Shown: positions 26,353 through 36,500 of the stretch, piece by piece | Numbering within the stretch: position 1 is the stretch's first letter | How the letters are laid out: each line of letters opens with the position of its first letter | The notes under the pieces: generated by a model | Seen by the model: only the letters and a program-made list of their open reading frames with translations | Database searches by the model: none | Told to the model about the DNA's origin: nothing | Assembly: GCA_017983955.1 (NCBI GenBank) | Contig: JAGOAJ010000001.1 | Span: forward strand, 248,001-312,000 | Length of the DNA stretch: 64,000 bases | Source of the DNA: Burkholderiaceae bacterium | Lineage (GTDB): Bacteria > Pseudomonadota > Gammaproteobacteria > Burkholderiales > Burkholderiaceae_B | Direction of reading: 5' to 3' | Translations under genes and position numbers: made by a program

Positions 26353-28155
26353 TCAGCCATGCCCTGGAAATGGCGCCTGATCCCACCACCATGAACACGC
26401 GGCCAACACGGTTTGCATTTGTACGCTATGGGCCAAGACAAATTCATCACCACTGATAGTTTCATCGGGGAATTCAGTCACTAGTGTAATACCGGGTTCC
26501 TGGGTGGCGACTTCGGTGGCGGTATATGGCACTCCGTTAAGTACCTGAAAAGGGATGGTGCCGCCGTAACGTTGATAGCTTTCCATTTGCTGGGTGTTAT
26601 AAGCCATCAGTTCCGGGTTGTTTGCCAGGTCTTGCGTGATGTGTTGCAGCAGTGCCAAGGCTCTTGTACGCCAAACGGCTTTGTAGCGCAATATCAGAAA
26701 GAACCCTTTAGGGATGCTCCATAGCTCAAAGCCGCGCGGCAAATACCCTGTGCAAGGCCGTGTCCATTCGTGGGCGGGGTAGCCATGCAAATTCAGATGC
26801 AATTGCGCCTGACTAAGCGTAAAGGCATGGTTCCTGGCCTCGCGCTCAAACCATGGCGCGTGCTCGCGATATTCCAGATCATCGCCCAGGGCGGTATAGC
26901 GAGCAGCATGCTGCATGTGCGTGGGGTTGGTCGCACACAAGGTTGCCTGCAAGGCATAGCCATCCGGATTTTCCAATGGTAGCAGGGCAAAGTGGGCACC
27001 CGCTTGCGTGCTTAATTGCTGGGCGGCACGTAGCGCGCCCACCACACCCGATGTTTCGTTAGCGTGCTGGGCGCCACTAATTACTACGGCAGGCCTGGCA
27101 CCCTGGATATAGACACCATTTACTGCACGACCTTGGGCAGAGTTAAAGGCGAAGTGCAAGCCCTTGAAACTTTGCAGGGCCTTGGCAATTGCCAACGGGG
27201 ATAATGCAGTTTGGGTTTGGTCCAACAAAGGTTCTGCGATCTGGATAGATTGTTGATCCACCGTCATGGCCAGCGGTCCCGAGACATGCCTAGCACCTGA
27301 TCCGGCCGGGACCAGCGCTACCTTAAGCTGTATAGGCCCCTGATTGTCCAAGCGTATATCTGGAATAATCTGACCAGGCTGCAAACCACGGCTGCCGGGC
27401 TCACGTCCCGAGTAATGTTGAAAATACTCCAGCAAGGAAAAGTATATTTCTTCATGCATGGCTTCTGTGGTGCTGATGGTTTCGTGCCCATAGGCCAACT
27501 TTTGCTCTATGCCGGGCAGGTTCAAGGTAATGGTGAGTCGGTCAAAATAGGGTTCGCGTCGGCCCCAGTCATAGGCCGCAACTGCGCTTATTACAGCCTG
27601 ATACGCCTGTTCATAATCAGCCGCTATGGGCTGGCTAGACAGCTGCCCATGCTGAGTAACCCGCAGCCAGGCCGATGGCGTATAAACGGTTTGCCCTAAA
27701 AAGTCGTCTTTCAATACATTGGGCGCAAATACCTGGTGTTCTTCGGTATGTTGGGCAAATTTCAGGGTGACGGCATACATAGTCTGCGATCCAGCATCAG
27801 TGGCCTGGGCAAAGGTGATACTGGCGTCGGGAAACAAGTCGGGTAAGGGATAGGCTTCAAGTAGAAATCGGTTTTCCACACAGGCAGTATGACGCGGGTA
27901 CACAATATGTGCAGACTGCAGTCCCCTGCCCTGGACTTGTTCCAGAAAAAAGCACACTAAAGGCTTATAGGCACTGTGCACTCTGGCGTGAACCCCACGC
28001 TGCTCAAGTTCAGCCATCATGGTTAGACGTTTGTCCCTGCCCTCGAACAGCCAGATGTCGACGCTAGCGCCTTTGTAATTTGCCGCATTGAACTGCTGCA
28101 TCAGGCTATCGGCAGTACGCACTAAGGTCAGGTCGCACAAAAGCTGCTGGCTCAT
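26353..28155 (-). CDS. Peptidase M14 (zinc carboxypeptidase) family protein
   Basis: A 600-residue protein with an M14 catalytic core in its second half: His364 and Glu367 in HANE as zinc ligands, the NPDGY segment near 396-400, and His457 in NLHGYPAHEW as the third ligand; TEFPDE near the end is a candidate for the catalytic Glu. The N-terminal half has no recognised domain. There is no signal peptide, so it should be cytoplasmic. AGGTAG precedes the start. It follows the peptide-type permease by 13 bases and so probably trims the imported peptide or amide (inference). It converges with the RES toxin gene with one base between the stops. Confidence 0.85.
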   Translation of the reverse strand: MSQQLLCDLTLVRTADSLMQQFNAANYKGASVDIWLFEGRDKRLTMMAELEQRGVHARVHSAYKPLVCFFLEQVQGRGLQSAHIVYPRHTACVENRFLLEAYPLPDLFPDASITFAQATDAGSQTMYAVTLKFAQHTEEHQVFAPNVLKDDFLGQTVYTPSAWLRVTQHGQLSSQPIAADYEQAYQAVISAVAAYDWGRREPYFDRLTITLNLPGIEQKLAYGHETISTTEAMHEEIYFSLLEYFQHYSGREPGSRGLQPGQIIPDIRLDNQGPIQLKVALVPAGSGARHVSGPLAMTVDQQSIQIAEPLLDQTQTALSPLAIAKALQSFKGLHFAFNSAQGRAVNGVYIQGARPAVVISGAQHANETSGVVGALRAAQQLSTQAGAHFALLPLENPDGYALQATLCATNPTHMQHAARYTALGDDLEYREHAPWFEREARNHAFTLSQAQLHLNLHGYPAHEWTRPCTGYLPRGFELWSIPKGFFLILRYKAVWRTRALALLQHITQDLANNPELMAYNTQQMESYQRYGGTIPFQVLNGVPYTATEVATQEPGITLVTEFPDETISGDEFVLAHSVQMQTVLAACSWWWDQAPFPGHG

Positions 28156-28168
28156 AAATATCTACCTG

Positions 28169-29032
28169 TCAGGTTCGTCCTGCGGGGTCTAGCTTGTCAC
28201 GTGACCAGTCGGCCAGTAAGTTCAAGCCCAACACGGTAAGCATAATTGCCAGGCCAGGAAATACGCTGATCCACCACGCGGTTTGCAAATAGGTGCGGCC
28301 ATCAGCCAGCATACCGCCCCAACTAGGGATCAAAGGGTCCACACCCAGTCCTAAGAAAGTCAGGCTGCTTTCCAGCAGTATGTTATTACCCACGTTCAAA
28401 GCCATCAAAATAACGACAGGCCCCATCAGATTGGGTAGAAAATGATGCCAGATCTGGGCCCAGTCACGCACGCCAAAGGCACGGGCTGCCTGGATGAACT
28501 CGCGTTCGCGCAACTCTATAACCTGGGCCCTGACCAAGCGCGCGTATTGCACCCATTGCGCCAGTATCATGAAGATAATCAAGTTGGTGACGCTACCACC
28601 GACTATGGAAATAAAGGTAATGGCGATCAGTATGAATGGTAGGGCCAGTTGTACGTCCACACAGCGCATCAGCAAGGTTTCCCAGATGCCCCGATAAAAC
28701 CCTGCCACCAAACCGATAAACACCCCTAGCACGACGGCCCCCAGCACCGACAGCACACCGACCACCAAGGAAATACGCCCGCCCACAATGACGCGAGCCA
28801 AGACGTCGCGCCCCAATGGGTCTGTGCCAAGAATATGGGACCAGGTGGTAAAGGGACGTATCAGGCGAGCCGATAAGTCCATGGTTTCGCCGCCACCAGG
28901 AAATAGCCACCATGAAAACAACACCGCCAGCACCATGCCGCCGGTAAACAGTATTCCCAAGCTTAGTTCTAGGCTGTAGCGACGCCGCCGGGCAACAACC
29001 GGTACGCTAGCCGTGCTAGTGATGTTTTCCAT
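28169..29032 (-). CDS. Peptide-type ABC transporter permease (DppC/OppC-like)
   Basis: A 287-residue membrane protein. A cytoplasmic N-terminal tail with RRRR and the first membrane segment are followed by HILGTDPLGRDVLARVIVGGRIS, typical of DppC-like permeases, and the EAA loop ARAFGVRDWAQIWHHFLPN. Its start overlaps the stop of the partner permease (TAATG). It pairs with that permease to form the channel of a nickel/peptide-family importer. Confidence 0.92.
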   Translation of the reverse strand: MENITSTASVPVVARRRRYSLELSLGILFTGGMVLAVLFSWWLFPGGGETMDLSARLIRPFTTWSHILGTDPLGRDVLARVIVGGRISLVVGVLSVLGAVVLGVFIGLVAGFYRGIWETLLMRCVDVQLALPFILIAITFISIVGGSVTNLIIFMILAQWVQYARLVRAQVIELREREFIQAARAFGVRDWAQIWHHFLPNLMGPVVILMALNVGNNILLESSLTFLGLGVDPLIPSWGGMLADGRTYLQTAWWISVFPGLAIMLTVLGLNLLADWSRDKLDPAGRT

Positions 29033-29955
29033 TATTTGATCCGTATGCGCGGGTCAACTAGGCCATACGCAATATCAACCAGTAAATTCGCGACCACAAT
29101 CAGCAAGGCCAACACCGTTACCGTGGCCTGCAAGACGGGATAATCGCGTCCGGATATGGCCTCAAAGGCCAGGGTACCCAGGCCAGGCCAGTTAAATACG
29201 CGCTCGACCACCACAATGCCGCCGATCAGACTGCCAAACTGCAGACCGATAAAGGTTATGACGGGAATAGCGCAGTTACGCAAGGCATGCTTGTACAACA
29301 CCGTGCGTTCTTTAAGGCCTTTACTGCGCAGCACCATGATGTATTGCGTGGATAAGGTTTCCAGCATAGAGGTGCGCACCAATCGCAAGGTGGTGGCCGA
29401 CAGGATTATTCCCATGGTGACGGCAGGCAGCACCACGCTATCTATGCCTTGCATGCCCGATGGCGGAAAAATGGGAAACACGATGGCAAACAGCAACACC
29501 AACATAATCGCCAGCCAGAAGTTCGGGAAAGACAACCCGATCAGGGAAAAGATACGTATCAGCTGATCCGACCATTTACCCTTATGTACGGCCGCGTGTA
29601 TACCCAAAGGAATGGAGACGACCAATGAAAATATCAATGAACAGAGTGTTAGCCATAAGGTAGCCGGGAGTGCGCTTGCAATCAGACCGCCTACGGACGC
29701 ACCACCCAAAAAGCTGCGGCCAAACTCACCTACCGCCAGCCCCGAAATAAACTGCCAGTACTGCAACAAGAAAGGCTGATTCAGGCCTAGCGATTCACGG
29801 ATATTTTCCAGATCCTGCTCGGTCACGCTGCCCGCCCCCTGAGCCAGCATCATGGCAGGGTCGCCAGTCAGCCGAACGGCATAGGACACCAGCAAAGTCA
29901 CTATCAAGATAACAAATAGAGCCTGCAAAAAGCGTTTAATCAGAAAACCAGTCAT
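29032..29955 (-). CDS. Peptide-type ABC transporter permease (DppB/OppB-like)
   Basis: A 307-residue membrane protein starting FLIKRFLQALFVILIVTLLVS and containing SLGLNQPFLLQYWQFISGL, the DppB signature region, and the EAA loop RSKGLKERTVLYKHALRN. No strong ribosome site is seen before the ATG. It is downstream of the binding protein by 18 bases and overlaps the next permease. Confidence 0.92.
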   Translation of the reverse strand: MTGFLIKRFLQALFVILIVTLLVSYAVRLTGDPAMMLAQGAGSVTEQDLENIRESLGLNQPFLLQYWQFISGLAVGEFGRSFLGGASVGGLIASALPATLWLTLCSLIFSLVVSIPLGIHAAVHKGKWSDQLIRIFSLIGLSFPNFWLAIMLVLLFAIVFPIFPPSGMQGIDSVVLPAVTMGIILSATTLRLVRTSMLETLSTQYIMVLRSKGLKERTVLYKHALRNCAIPVITFIGLQFGSLIGGIVVVERVFNWPGLGTLAFEAISGRDYPVLQATVTVLALLIVVANLLVDIAYGLVDPRIRIK

Positions 29956-29973
29956 GATGAGCCACTTTTATGT

Positions 29974-31497
29974 TTATTCGATGCTGGCCTTGGTAAAACG
30001 GAAACGTCCATCGGCCGGAATCTCCAGGTCTTTGACCCGCTTGTTCACGCCAAAGACTGCCTTGATGCTATACAGCGGCATTTCCAGCGCCTGATCCTGC
30101 ACGTACAGCGCCACATCGCGCAATATGGTCAGACGCTTGTCCTGATCATAAATACTACGCTGTTCTTCCAGCATGGCATCCAGTTTTTTATCTTTGTCAT
30201 AAGGATTCCATTTCTCGCCCGAGTGATACATGGAATAGGCGGTGTTGTCGTAGTCAAACGTCCATCCGCCCCACAAGTTTTGCCACATATTGCCGGTTTT
30301 CCCGTTGGGGATAATGTCGTTTAGCAATACGCTGGTTTCATAACCTTTGACGGTGGGTTTCAAGCCCACGCTTTGGAAGTAGGCCCCAACCGCCTGTACC
30401 ACTTCACGGAAGTTGGCGTCACTGCCGCGGAAATCTATCTGTACGGGACTGCCCGGCTTGACGCCAGCTTCAGCCAGCATGGCTTTGGCCTTGGCGGGAT
30501 CATAGGGAAGCGGCTTCATGGCCGGGTCGTAGCCAAAAGACAGCTTGCCCTGGAAGCTGGCTACCGGCGTGGCATAGCCCAGCAGTATTTGTTTAATGAT
30601 GGCGTCGCGATCTACCGCCATGGTCAGCGCCTTACGCACTTCTTTGTTCGCGGTAATGCCATCGCGGGTGTTGTAGCGTAAGGCAGCCGTCGTGGGACCA
30701 TCTATGGCCACCACGTTAAGGTCGGCGTGGTCATTAATGACCGGGGTCATGCTAAGCGGTATATTGGCCGCCACATCCAGCCTGCCTGCCAGTAGTTCAG
30801 AGGCTTGGGTAGATGGCTCTGTGATATAGCGGTAAACAAGCTTGTCCAGTTTAGGCGCGCCGTCCCAGTAGTCTGGGTTACGTTCCAGGGTCAGGCTGAT
30901 CTTGGGTTGGTAATCCACATACTTGAACGGACCCGTGCCTACCGGATGGGTATTGAAATAGTCATCGCCCTTTTCCTGGATGTACTTGGGCGGGACTATC
31001 ATGGCGCCGTAGCCAGCTAGCTTGGTCAACAGTACCGGATCAGGACGTCCCAACATGAAATCGACGGTGTAATCATCAACGATCTTGACTTCTTTGATGG
31101 CGTCATAATTAGATTGCTGTGGACCTTTCTTACCTTCGGGCCCTAACAAGCGATCAAACGTAAACTTAACAGCTGCTGCATTAAACGGTTCGCCATTGTG
31201 AAAAGCCACACCTTTGCGTAGCGTAAAGCGTATACGACTGTTGTCATCCAGCATTTCCCAAGCCGTCGCCAAGCCAGGCACCAGTTTCATGTCCACGCCA
31301 CGCATAGTCAGGCCATCGTAGATTTGACTGCCTACGCTGCCCCAGGTGACCAAAAAGGTATCAATGGGATCGAAACTTCCTGGGTCGCCCGGCGCCACCG
31401 GCGCAACCGTTAAGGTGCCCGCCGCCATAGCCACCGGGGCATTGAAGGCGGCAAAGGTCAGGCAGACTGCTAACGCAATAGGTTTAACAGAAATCAT
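29974..31497 (-). CDS. Peptide-type (family 5) ABC transporter substrate-binding protein
   Basis: A 507-residue periplasmic protein with a signal peptide ending in PVAMAAGT near residue 26. The family-5 pattern is clear: VPGLATAWEMLDDN, LRKGVAFHNGEPFNAAAVKFTFDRL and VGTGPFKYVDY. AAGGAG precedes the start by seven bases. It feeds the two permeases downstream. Family 5 proteins bind peptides, nickel, sugars or opines; the M14 peptidase at the end of the operon favours a peptide or an N-acyl amino acid (inference). Confidence 0.92.
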   Translation of the reverse strand: MISVKPIALAVCLTFAAFNAPVAMAAGTLTVAPVAPGDPGSFDPIDTFLVTWGSVGSQIYDGLTMRGVDMKLVPGLATAWEMLDDNSRIRFTLRKGVAFHNGEPFNAAAVKFTFDRLLGPEGKKGPQQSNYDAIKEVKIVDDYTVDFMLGRPDPVLLTKLAGYGAMIVPPKYIQEKGDDYFNTHPVGTGPFKYVDYQPKISLTLERNPDYWDGAPKLDKLVYRYITEPSTQASELLAGRLDVAANIPLSMTPVINDHADLNVVAIDGPTTAALRYNTRDGITANKEVRKALTMAVDRDAIIKQILLGYATPVASFQGKLSFGYDPAMKPLPYDPAKAKAMLAEAGVKPGSPVQIDFRGSDANFREVVQAVGAYFQSVGLKPTVKGYETSVLLNDIIPNGKTGNMWQNLWGGWTFDYDNTAYSMYHSGEKWNPYDKDKKLDAMLEEQRSIYDQDKRLTILRDVALYVQDQALEMPLYSIKAVFGVNKRVKDLEIPADGRFRFTKASIE

Positions 31498-31538
31498 GGA
31501 TGTTCTCCTTGTGCACAGCTAAATAGTCGGACAGCAAA

Positions 31539-33386
31539 TTACGCGGTTTCACTGGCCACCCAGTGCCCAGGCGCGACTTCAAACAATGGATGAATAACAG
31601 GCATATCGTCAACACTACGTACCACGCTGGGAATATCGCCGACGATCAGATCGGTATCGATATGTCGGCCCGGTATCGCCACAGGCACAGCCGACAACAA
31701 AGTCCGGGTATAGGAATGACGCGGTGACTCGAATACCGCCTGGCGTGACCCTAGCTCGACCAACTGCCCTAAATACAAGACAGCGACACGGTGACTGATT
31801 TTTTCGACTACGGCCATGTCATGGGTGATGAACAAATAAGCCAGGCCACGTTGTTGTTGCAAGCCCATCAGCAAATCCACAATCTGGGCCTGTGTGGAAA
31901 CATCCAGCGCCGATACAGACTCATCAGCAATAATCAGTTTAGGATCGCAAGCCAGCGCACGCGCAATGCAAATACGCTGACGCTGTCCACCGGAAAACTC
32001 ATGGGGATAACGGGCGGCGTGTTCAGGCTTTAGTCCTACATCCAGCAATAACTGCGCCACGCGTTCTTTGATGGCTTGCTTGTCGGACAGAATGTTGTGC
32101 GTAACTATGGGTTCAGCAATACTGAATTCTATTGTTTTGCGTGGATCCAGCGAGGCATAAGGGTCTTGAAAAACATATTGAATATCGCGTTTCAACCGGC
32201 GTTGGTCTGCTTTGGACATTTTGAAAATATCCTGACCATTAAAAAACACGGCACCTGAACTGGCTACCACCAGCTGTTGGATAGACTTGCCCACCGTGGT
32301 TTTTCCACTGCCGGATTCCCCGACCAGCGCCAGGGTTTCGCCAGGGTATAAATTAAAACTGACCTGCTCCACGGCATGTACCCGGTAGGTGGTGCGGCCG
32401 AAAAAGTTATGGGCCACATCAAAGCGGGTAGACAAGTTCTCAACCCGTAATACTGGAGTGTCGCCTTTGACAGTGTCCTGCAGGCTTTCTGACCCTATGG
32501 TTTCCAGTTCACCGTTATCCAAAAAATGCACTACAGGCGTGCGCTTGGGCAAGGCCAATCCCCGCATCTGACCCAAACGCGGCACAGCAGCCAATAGCGC
32601 TTTTGTATACGGCTGGCTGGGCTGCTGAAAAATATCCTGGACTGTGCCTTGTTCTACCTTGCGCCCTTTCCACATGACAACCACATCCTGAGCGATTTCA
32701 GCCACCACACCCATATCGTGGGTGATAAAAATGACGGCAGTGCCAAAGTCTTGCTGCAACTCGCGGATCAGGTTAAGGATTTGCGCCTGTATGGTGACAT
32801 CCAGTGCTGTGGTGGGTTCGTCGGCGATCAATAGCTTAGGACGACACGACAATGCCATGGCTATCATGACCCGCTGACGCATGCCACCCGATAACTGATG
32901 TGGGTAACGATCAAGCATTTTCCCGGCATCAGGCATGCGAACCTTTTCCAACATAGCCAAGGCTGCTTGACGAGCTTGTGGGGAAGTCATTTGCTGATGC
33001 AAAATCAGCGCTTCCATGATTTGCGAACCTATAGTGAAGACCGGATCCAGAGAGGTCATAGGTTCTTGGAAAATCATGGAGATTTCATTGCCGCGCAGGC
33101 GGCGCATGGTAGCGTCGTCTGCCTTGGCCAGATCCTGGCGGTCCTGCCCCGTGCCAAACAACATCTGCCCGGACACGATACGCCCTGACGTGTAGTCCAA
33201 CAGGCGCATCAGCGCCATGGAAGTCACTGATTTACCCGAACCGGATTCGCCAACGATGGCCAGCGTCTGGCCCGCTTTGATGCTGAAACTAAGCTGGTCA
33301 ACAGCACGGAACACGCCCGCCGCTGTCGGAAACTCTATGCTCAGATCCTTGACTTCAAGCAATACATCGGAAGATTGATAGTCCAT
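31539..33386 (-). CDS. Two-domain peptide-type ABC transporter ATPase (DppD-DppF fusion, GsiA-like)
   Basis: A 615-residue protein with two complete nucleotide-binding domains. Domain 1 has Walker [25 protein letters not shown] and [10 protein letters not shown]; domain 2 (from about residue 315) has [24 protein letters not shown] and [10 protein letters not shown], where Glu-Ser replaces the usual Glu-Pro. Each domain ends with the oligopeptide C-terminal region. It is the first gene of the importer operon and starts 146 bases downstream of the second pelB on the same strand, so its promoter should lie in 33387-33532; I could not assign one. Confidence 0.92.
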   Translation of the reverse strand: MDYQSSDVLLEVKDLSIEFPTAAGVFRAVDQLSFSIKAGQTLAIVGESGSGKSVTSMALMRLLDYTSGRIVSGQMLFGTGQDRQDLAKADDATMRRLRGNEISMIFQEPMTSLDPVFTIGSQIMEALILHQQMTSPQARQAALAMLEKVRMPDAGKMLDRYPHQLSGGMRQRVMIAMALSCRPKLLIADEPTTALDVTIQAQILNLIRELQQDFGTAVIFITHDMGVVAEIAQDVVVMWKGRKVEQGTVQDIFQQPSQPYTKALLAAVPRLGQMRGLALPKRTPVVHFLDNGELETIGSESLQDTVKGDTPVLRVENLSTRFDVAHNFFGRTTYRVHAVEQVSFNLYPGETLALVGESGSGKTTVGKSIQQLVVASSGAVFFNGQDIFKMSKADQRRLKRDIQYVFQDPYASLDPRKTIEFSIAEPIVTHNILSDKQAIKERVAQLLLDVGLKPEHAARYPHEFSGGQRQRICIARALACDPKLIIADESVSALDVSTQAQIVDLLMGLQQQRGLAYLFITHDMAVVEKISHRVAVLYLGQLVELGSRQAVFESPRHSYTRTLLSAVPVAIPGRHIDTDLIVGDIPSVVRSVDDMPVIHPLFEVAPGHWVASETA

Positions 33387-33532
33387 GCCAATAGCACCTT
33401 AGTTTGGCTGTGTCGGCTTGCATTTTTCTAATAATAGCAGCTTGGTGCATGAATTTGGTCATCAAATTAAGTGCCATCAAGTTCATTAAATGACAATCAA
33501 TGTGAGCACCGTGTCGTATGCGCTGCCACGGC

Positions 33533-36500
33533 CTAAAACACCATTCGATACGACAGACCTATTTGGTTTACACGTTGGCCACTCCCCTTTCCCGCGGACT
33601 CATGTAAAAAGAAAATTCTCAAGTAATCCCCCCCAAGCACAGATCCCCCTATGCCCAGGTTGACTCTAGGCCCCCAACCAGCGTTGCTGTCATGCACATA
33701 ACCGACACTTATGAAGGGCCGCCAACCACGTGAATATATATTGGCGTCGGCTGTTCCAAAACCCACCATCGCACCAAACTGATTGTAATTTTGCGGCATG
33801 AATTCGGATGCTAAGGGAGCGACTCCAAGTGGCAGAAGGGCTTCCATCGAAGAGATAGTGTTATTACTTCTCGAAAAAACTCCCTGCGCACCAATCAGGC
33901 GAACATTCCAATCTGGATAAGAGTTTCGAATACGGTAACCAAGCTCTTGGGTAAATTGATAGCCATGTCCCAAATAGGTTCGACCCTGCGCATGAAAACG
34001 GTCGGCTTCGGCAGTGACTAGTGCAAACCAGCGCGACTCAGGGGTCCAGGCCAAGCCTATCTGGGCGGTATCTTTAGTGGCGCCCACTCGCATATGCGAC
34101 GTCAAATCGGTGAGTTGATTCACACCCAGAGTAAAGCTGGTCGTCAATGGCCCTATGAGATTGAACTTACCACGTACTTTTGCGGTATAGAACGACTTCA
34201 CCGCCTTACGATGTCCCAGCGTTAAAGACAGGTCATGATCTATCGTCGTGTCGCGCAGAGTAATGTTCAACTCCCTATCATGGGCGGGTACCCACGCTAA
34301 CTGGTCAGTATCCGTGCGCTGATTCCGCTGTATAGCCTCGACAGTCAAACCCAAACGACTGGTTAGCTTAAACCCGCCAACTAGCGTGCTTTCGACATAG
34401 GGCAAGGTGTCGGAAGTTGCATTCATCACACTGACACCCACACCAGGCCTGTCACGCAGCAATGTGTCGACCATGACCTGATGAGTATCACTGTTATCAG
34501 GTGCGCCTTCGGCGGCGGCATACGCCACAGTTTCGGCTTCGCTAGTACGACCAGTCTGCATCAATGCAGCGATGCGGCTACCTGTCGAAATAGGCCTCTG
34601 ACGGTTATCAAGTAACCGTTCTAGCGTTTCCTTGTCCTTATCAATCAACGCCAGTGTGATCTCGGCATTCACAGGGCGCAACAAATCGTCGAGATACTCC
34701 CTAGCCAACCAAGCACGCGCCAAGTCATAATGCTCACCGCTGATCGCCCAGGCCAACGCCACCTCTTTGGTGGCAGCGCTAATTACGTCGCGGCGTGTAT
34801 ACGGCGACTGCGACTCATGACCGATCACCTCATCAAGCTTGAGCAAGCCCGCACGGTCTCCCAGCAAGGAGTTAGCCACAACGTATTCTTCAGAGTTACG
34901 ACTATCCTGCTTCAGTAGATCAATCAACAGACTGCGCGAAATATCACCATTGGTGAATATCTGACTTAATGCCACCCGCGCCACGCGTAGATCAACGCGC
35001 TCTGTACGATCCAACGACGCCTTCGTGTTATTAGCTGTCACGTTGCCATCTGCGGGAATCGTTTGATCAAGCTGCCCTGAAGCCGTTTTTATTTGCAGAA
35101 GACGCCACGCCTGCCGGCGAACTCCCCACGCGAAGTCACTATTCCCAGCCCTTTCCTCTGCAGAGGCCAACACCATAAGCCACAAAGGATCTTCAGCCGA
35201 TTGATAGCGCTGTTGGCGTAGATATACAACAGCCCTTGCTGCATTACCCAGTCGCAACTCACCGGCTGCAAAAGCGCCCCAATAGGATGGCTTTATTTTC
35301 GCGGTAGACCGCCATTTTTGTAAGGCAGCGTTGAGCTCACCATCAGTTCCATACCCGACTAGCGCCCACAGATATAAAACCTTAATATCGTCGTACACGT
35401 CCGGTGCGCCTACCGCAGCCCTTAAGTCAGCCAGGGCATCAGCCCCATTGTGCATGTGAAGATGATACTGTGCGCGAACCGCCAACGATCTACCTGAACG
35501 TTCAAACAGCGTACGCTGATCGGGTGTCATCGCATTTAGCAGCGTCCGAATACGAGGCCAGGCGCGCGCTTCGACATAATATTGAAGAGCCGACCTGAAA
35601 GCCTCTTGTGAGTCGTTCTGTTGGAACTGTAATTCCGCCATGCGCGCTGCATCGATCGGATAAGCTTGATAAAAATCGGTAATGGAATATAGATCAGAGT
35701 CATTCGACTGTCCGGTGGCCAGCAAATGCTGATGAGCAAAGTTGGCATCCTCATTGCTTTGCGCATGGCGTGCAAGTTCAGCATATAAACGCCAATAAGG
35801 GGCTGACTCGGGGCTGTCATCTATCTGGTTACGAGCCTCACGCAGTGTTTTTATGGCGTCAGACAAGTGCCCCTGCTTATACTTAACGCTGGCAATTTTG
35901 GCCACATAGCTTGGGTTGGAAGGAGACCTGTCGGCGGCATGAATAAGAGCAGCAAGAAAAGCCTGGTCATTATCAAGTTGCGGCGCAAGCTCTAGAACCT
36001 TGGCCCAAGCCTCATCATCGCCCGAAAGCCTGGCATACTGCAGCCAATATTTCAGGGCTGTTTCCGGATGATTATTCCATGTCGCCACCTGGGCTAAGCG
36101 TTGCGTCCACACCATCGGATTGAACTGGCGATCAAGTGCTTCTTTTGCAAGTTTCTCGGCTTCATCCAGTTGCTTGCCTTCCAAGAAGGCCTGGAAGGCA
36201 AGATCAAAGTCACTATTTTCTACTGCCGCTACGTTGGCTACCTTGTCATCAGTATTTGTCGTATTGGTCGCAACCCGTTGAACCATGCCAGCCAAACCGA
36301 CAGGTCTGAAGTTCACATAGCCTACTGCGCCGCTGTAATCCGAATAATAGGCGTTACGGTGGGTTTGATCAGAATAAGTAATTAGATCTTGCGCAAGGTC
36401 ACCTGCTTGACGAGCCTTTTCTGTAAACCAGGTCAGCTTGGGATATGCGCTACCCTTGCTAATCTGACTTACCTGTAACAGGTTCACCAGTTCGCGAGCA

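Noticed and set aside
33490-33535. CCGTG/CACGG stem after the second pelB as a terminator
   Set aside because: Only five bases pair around a 13-base loop and no T-run follows; the same stem is in the pelB/pelC spacer, where termination would not make sense.
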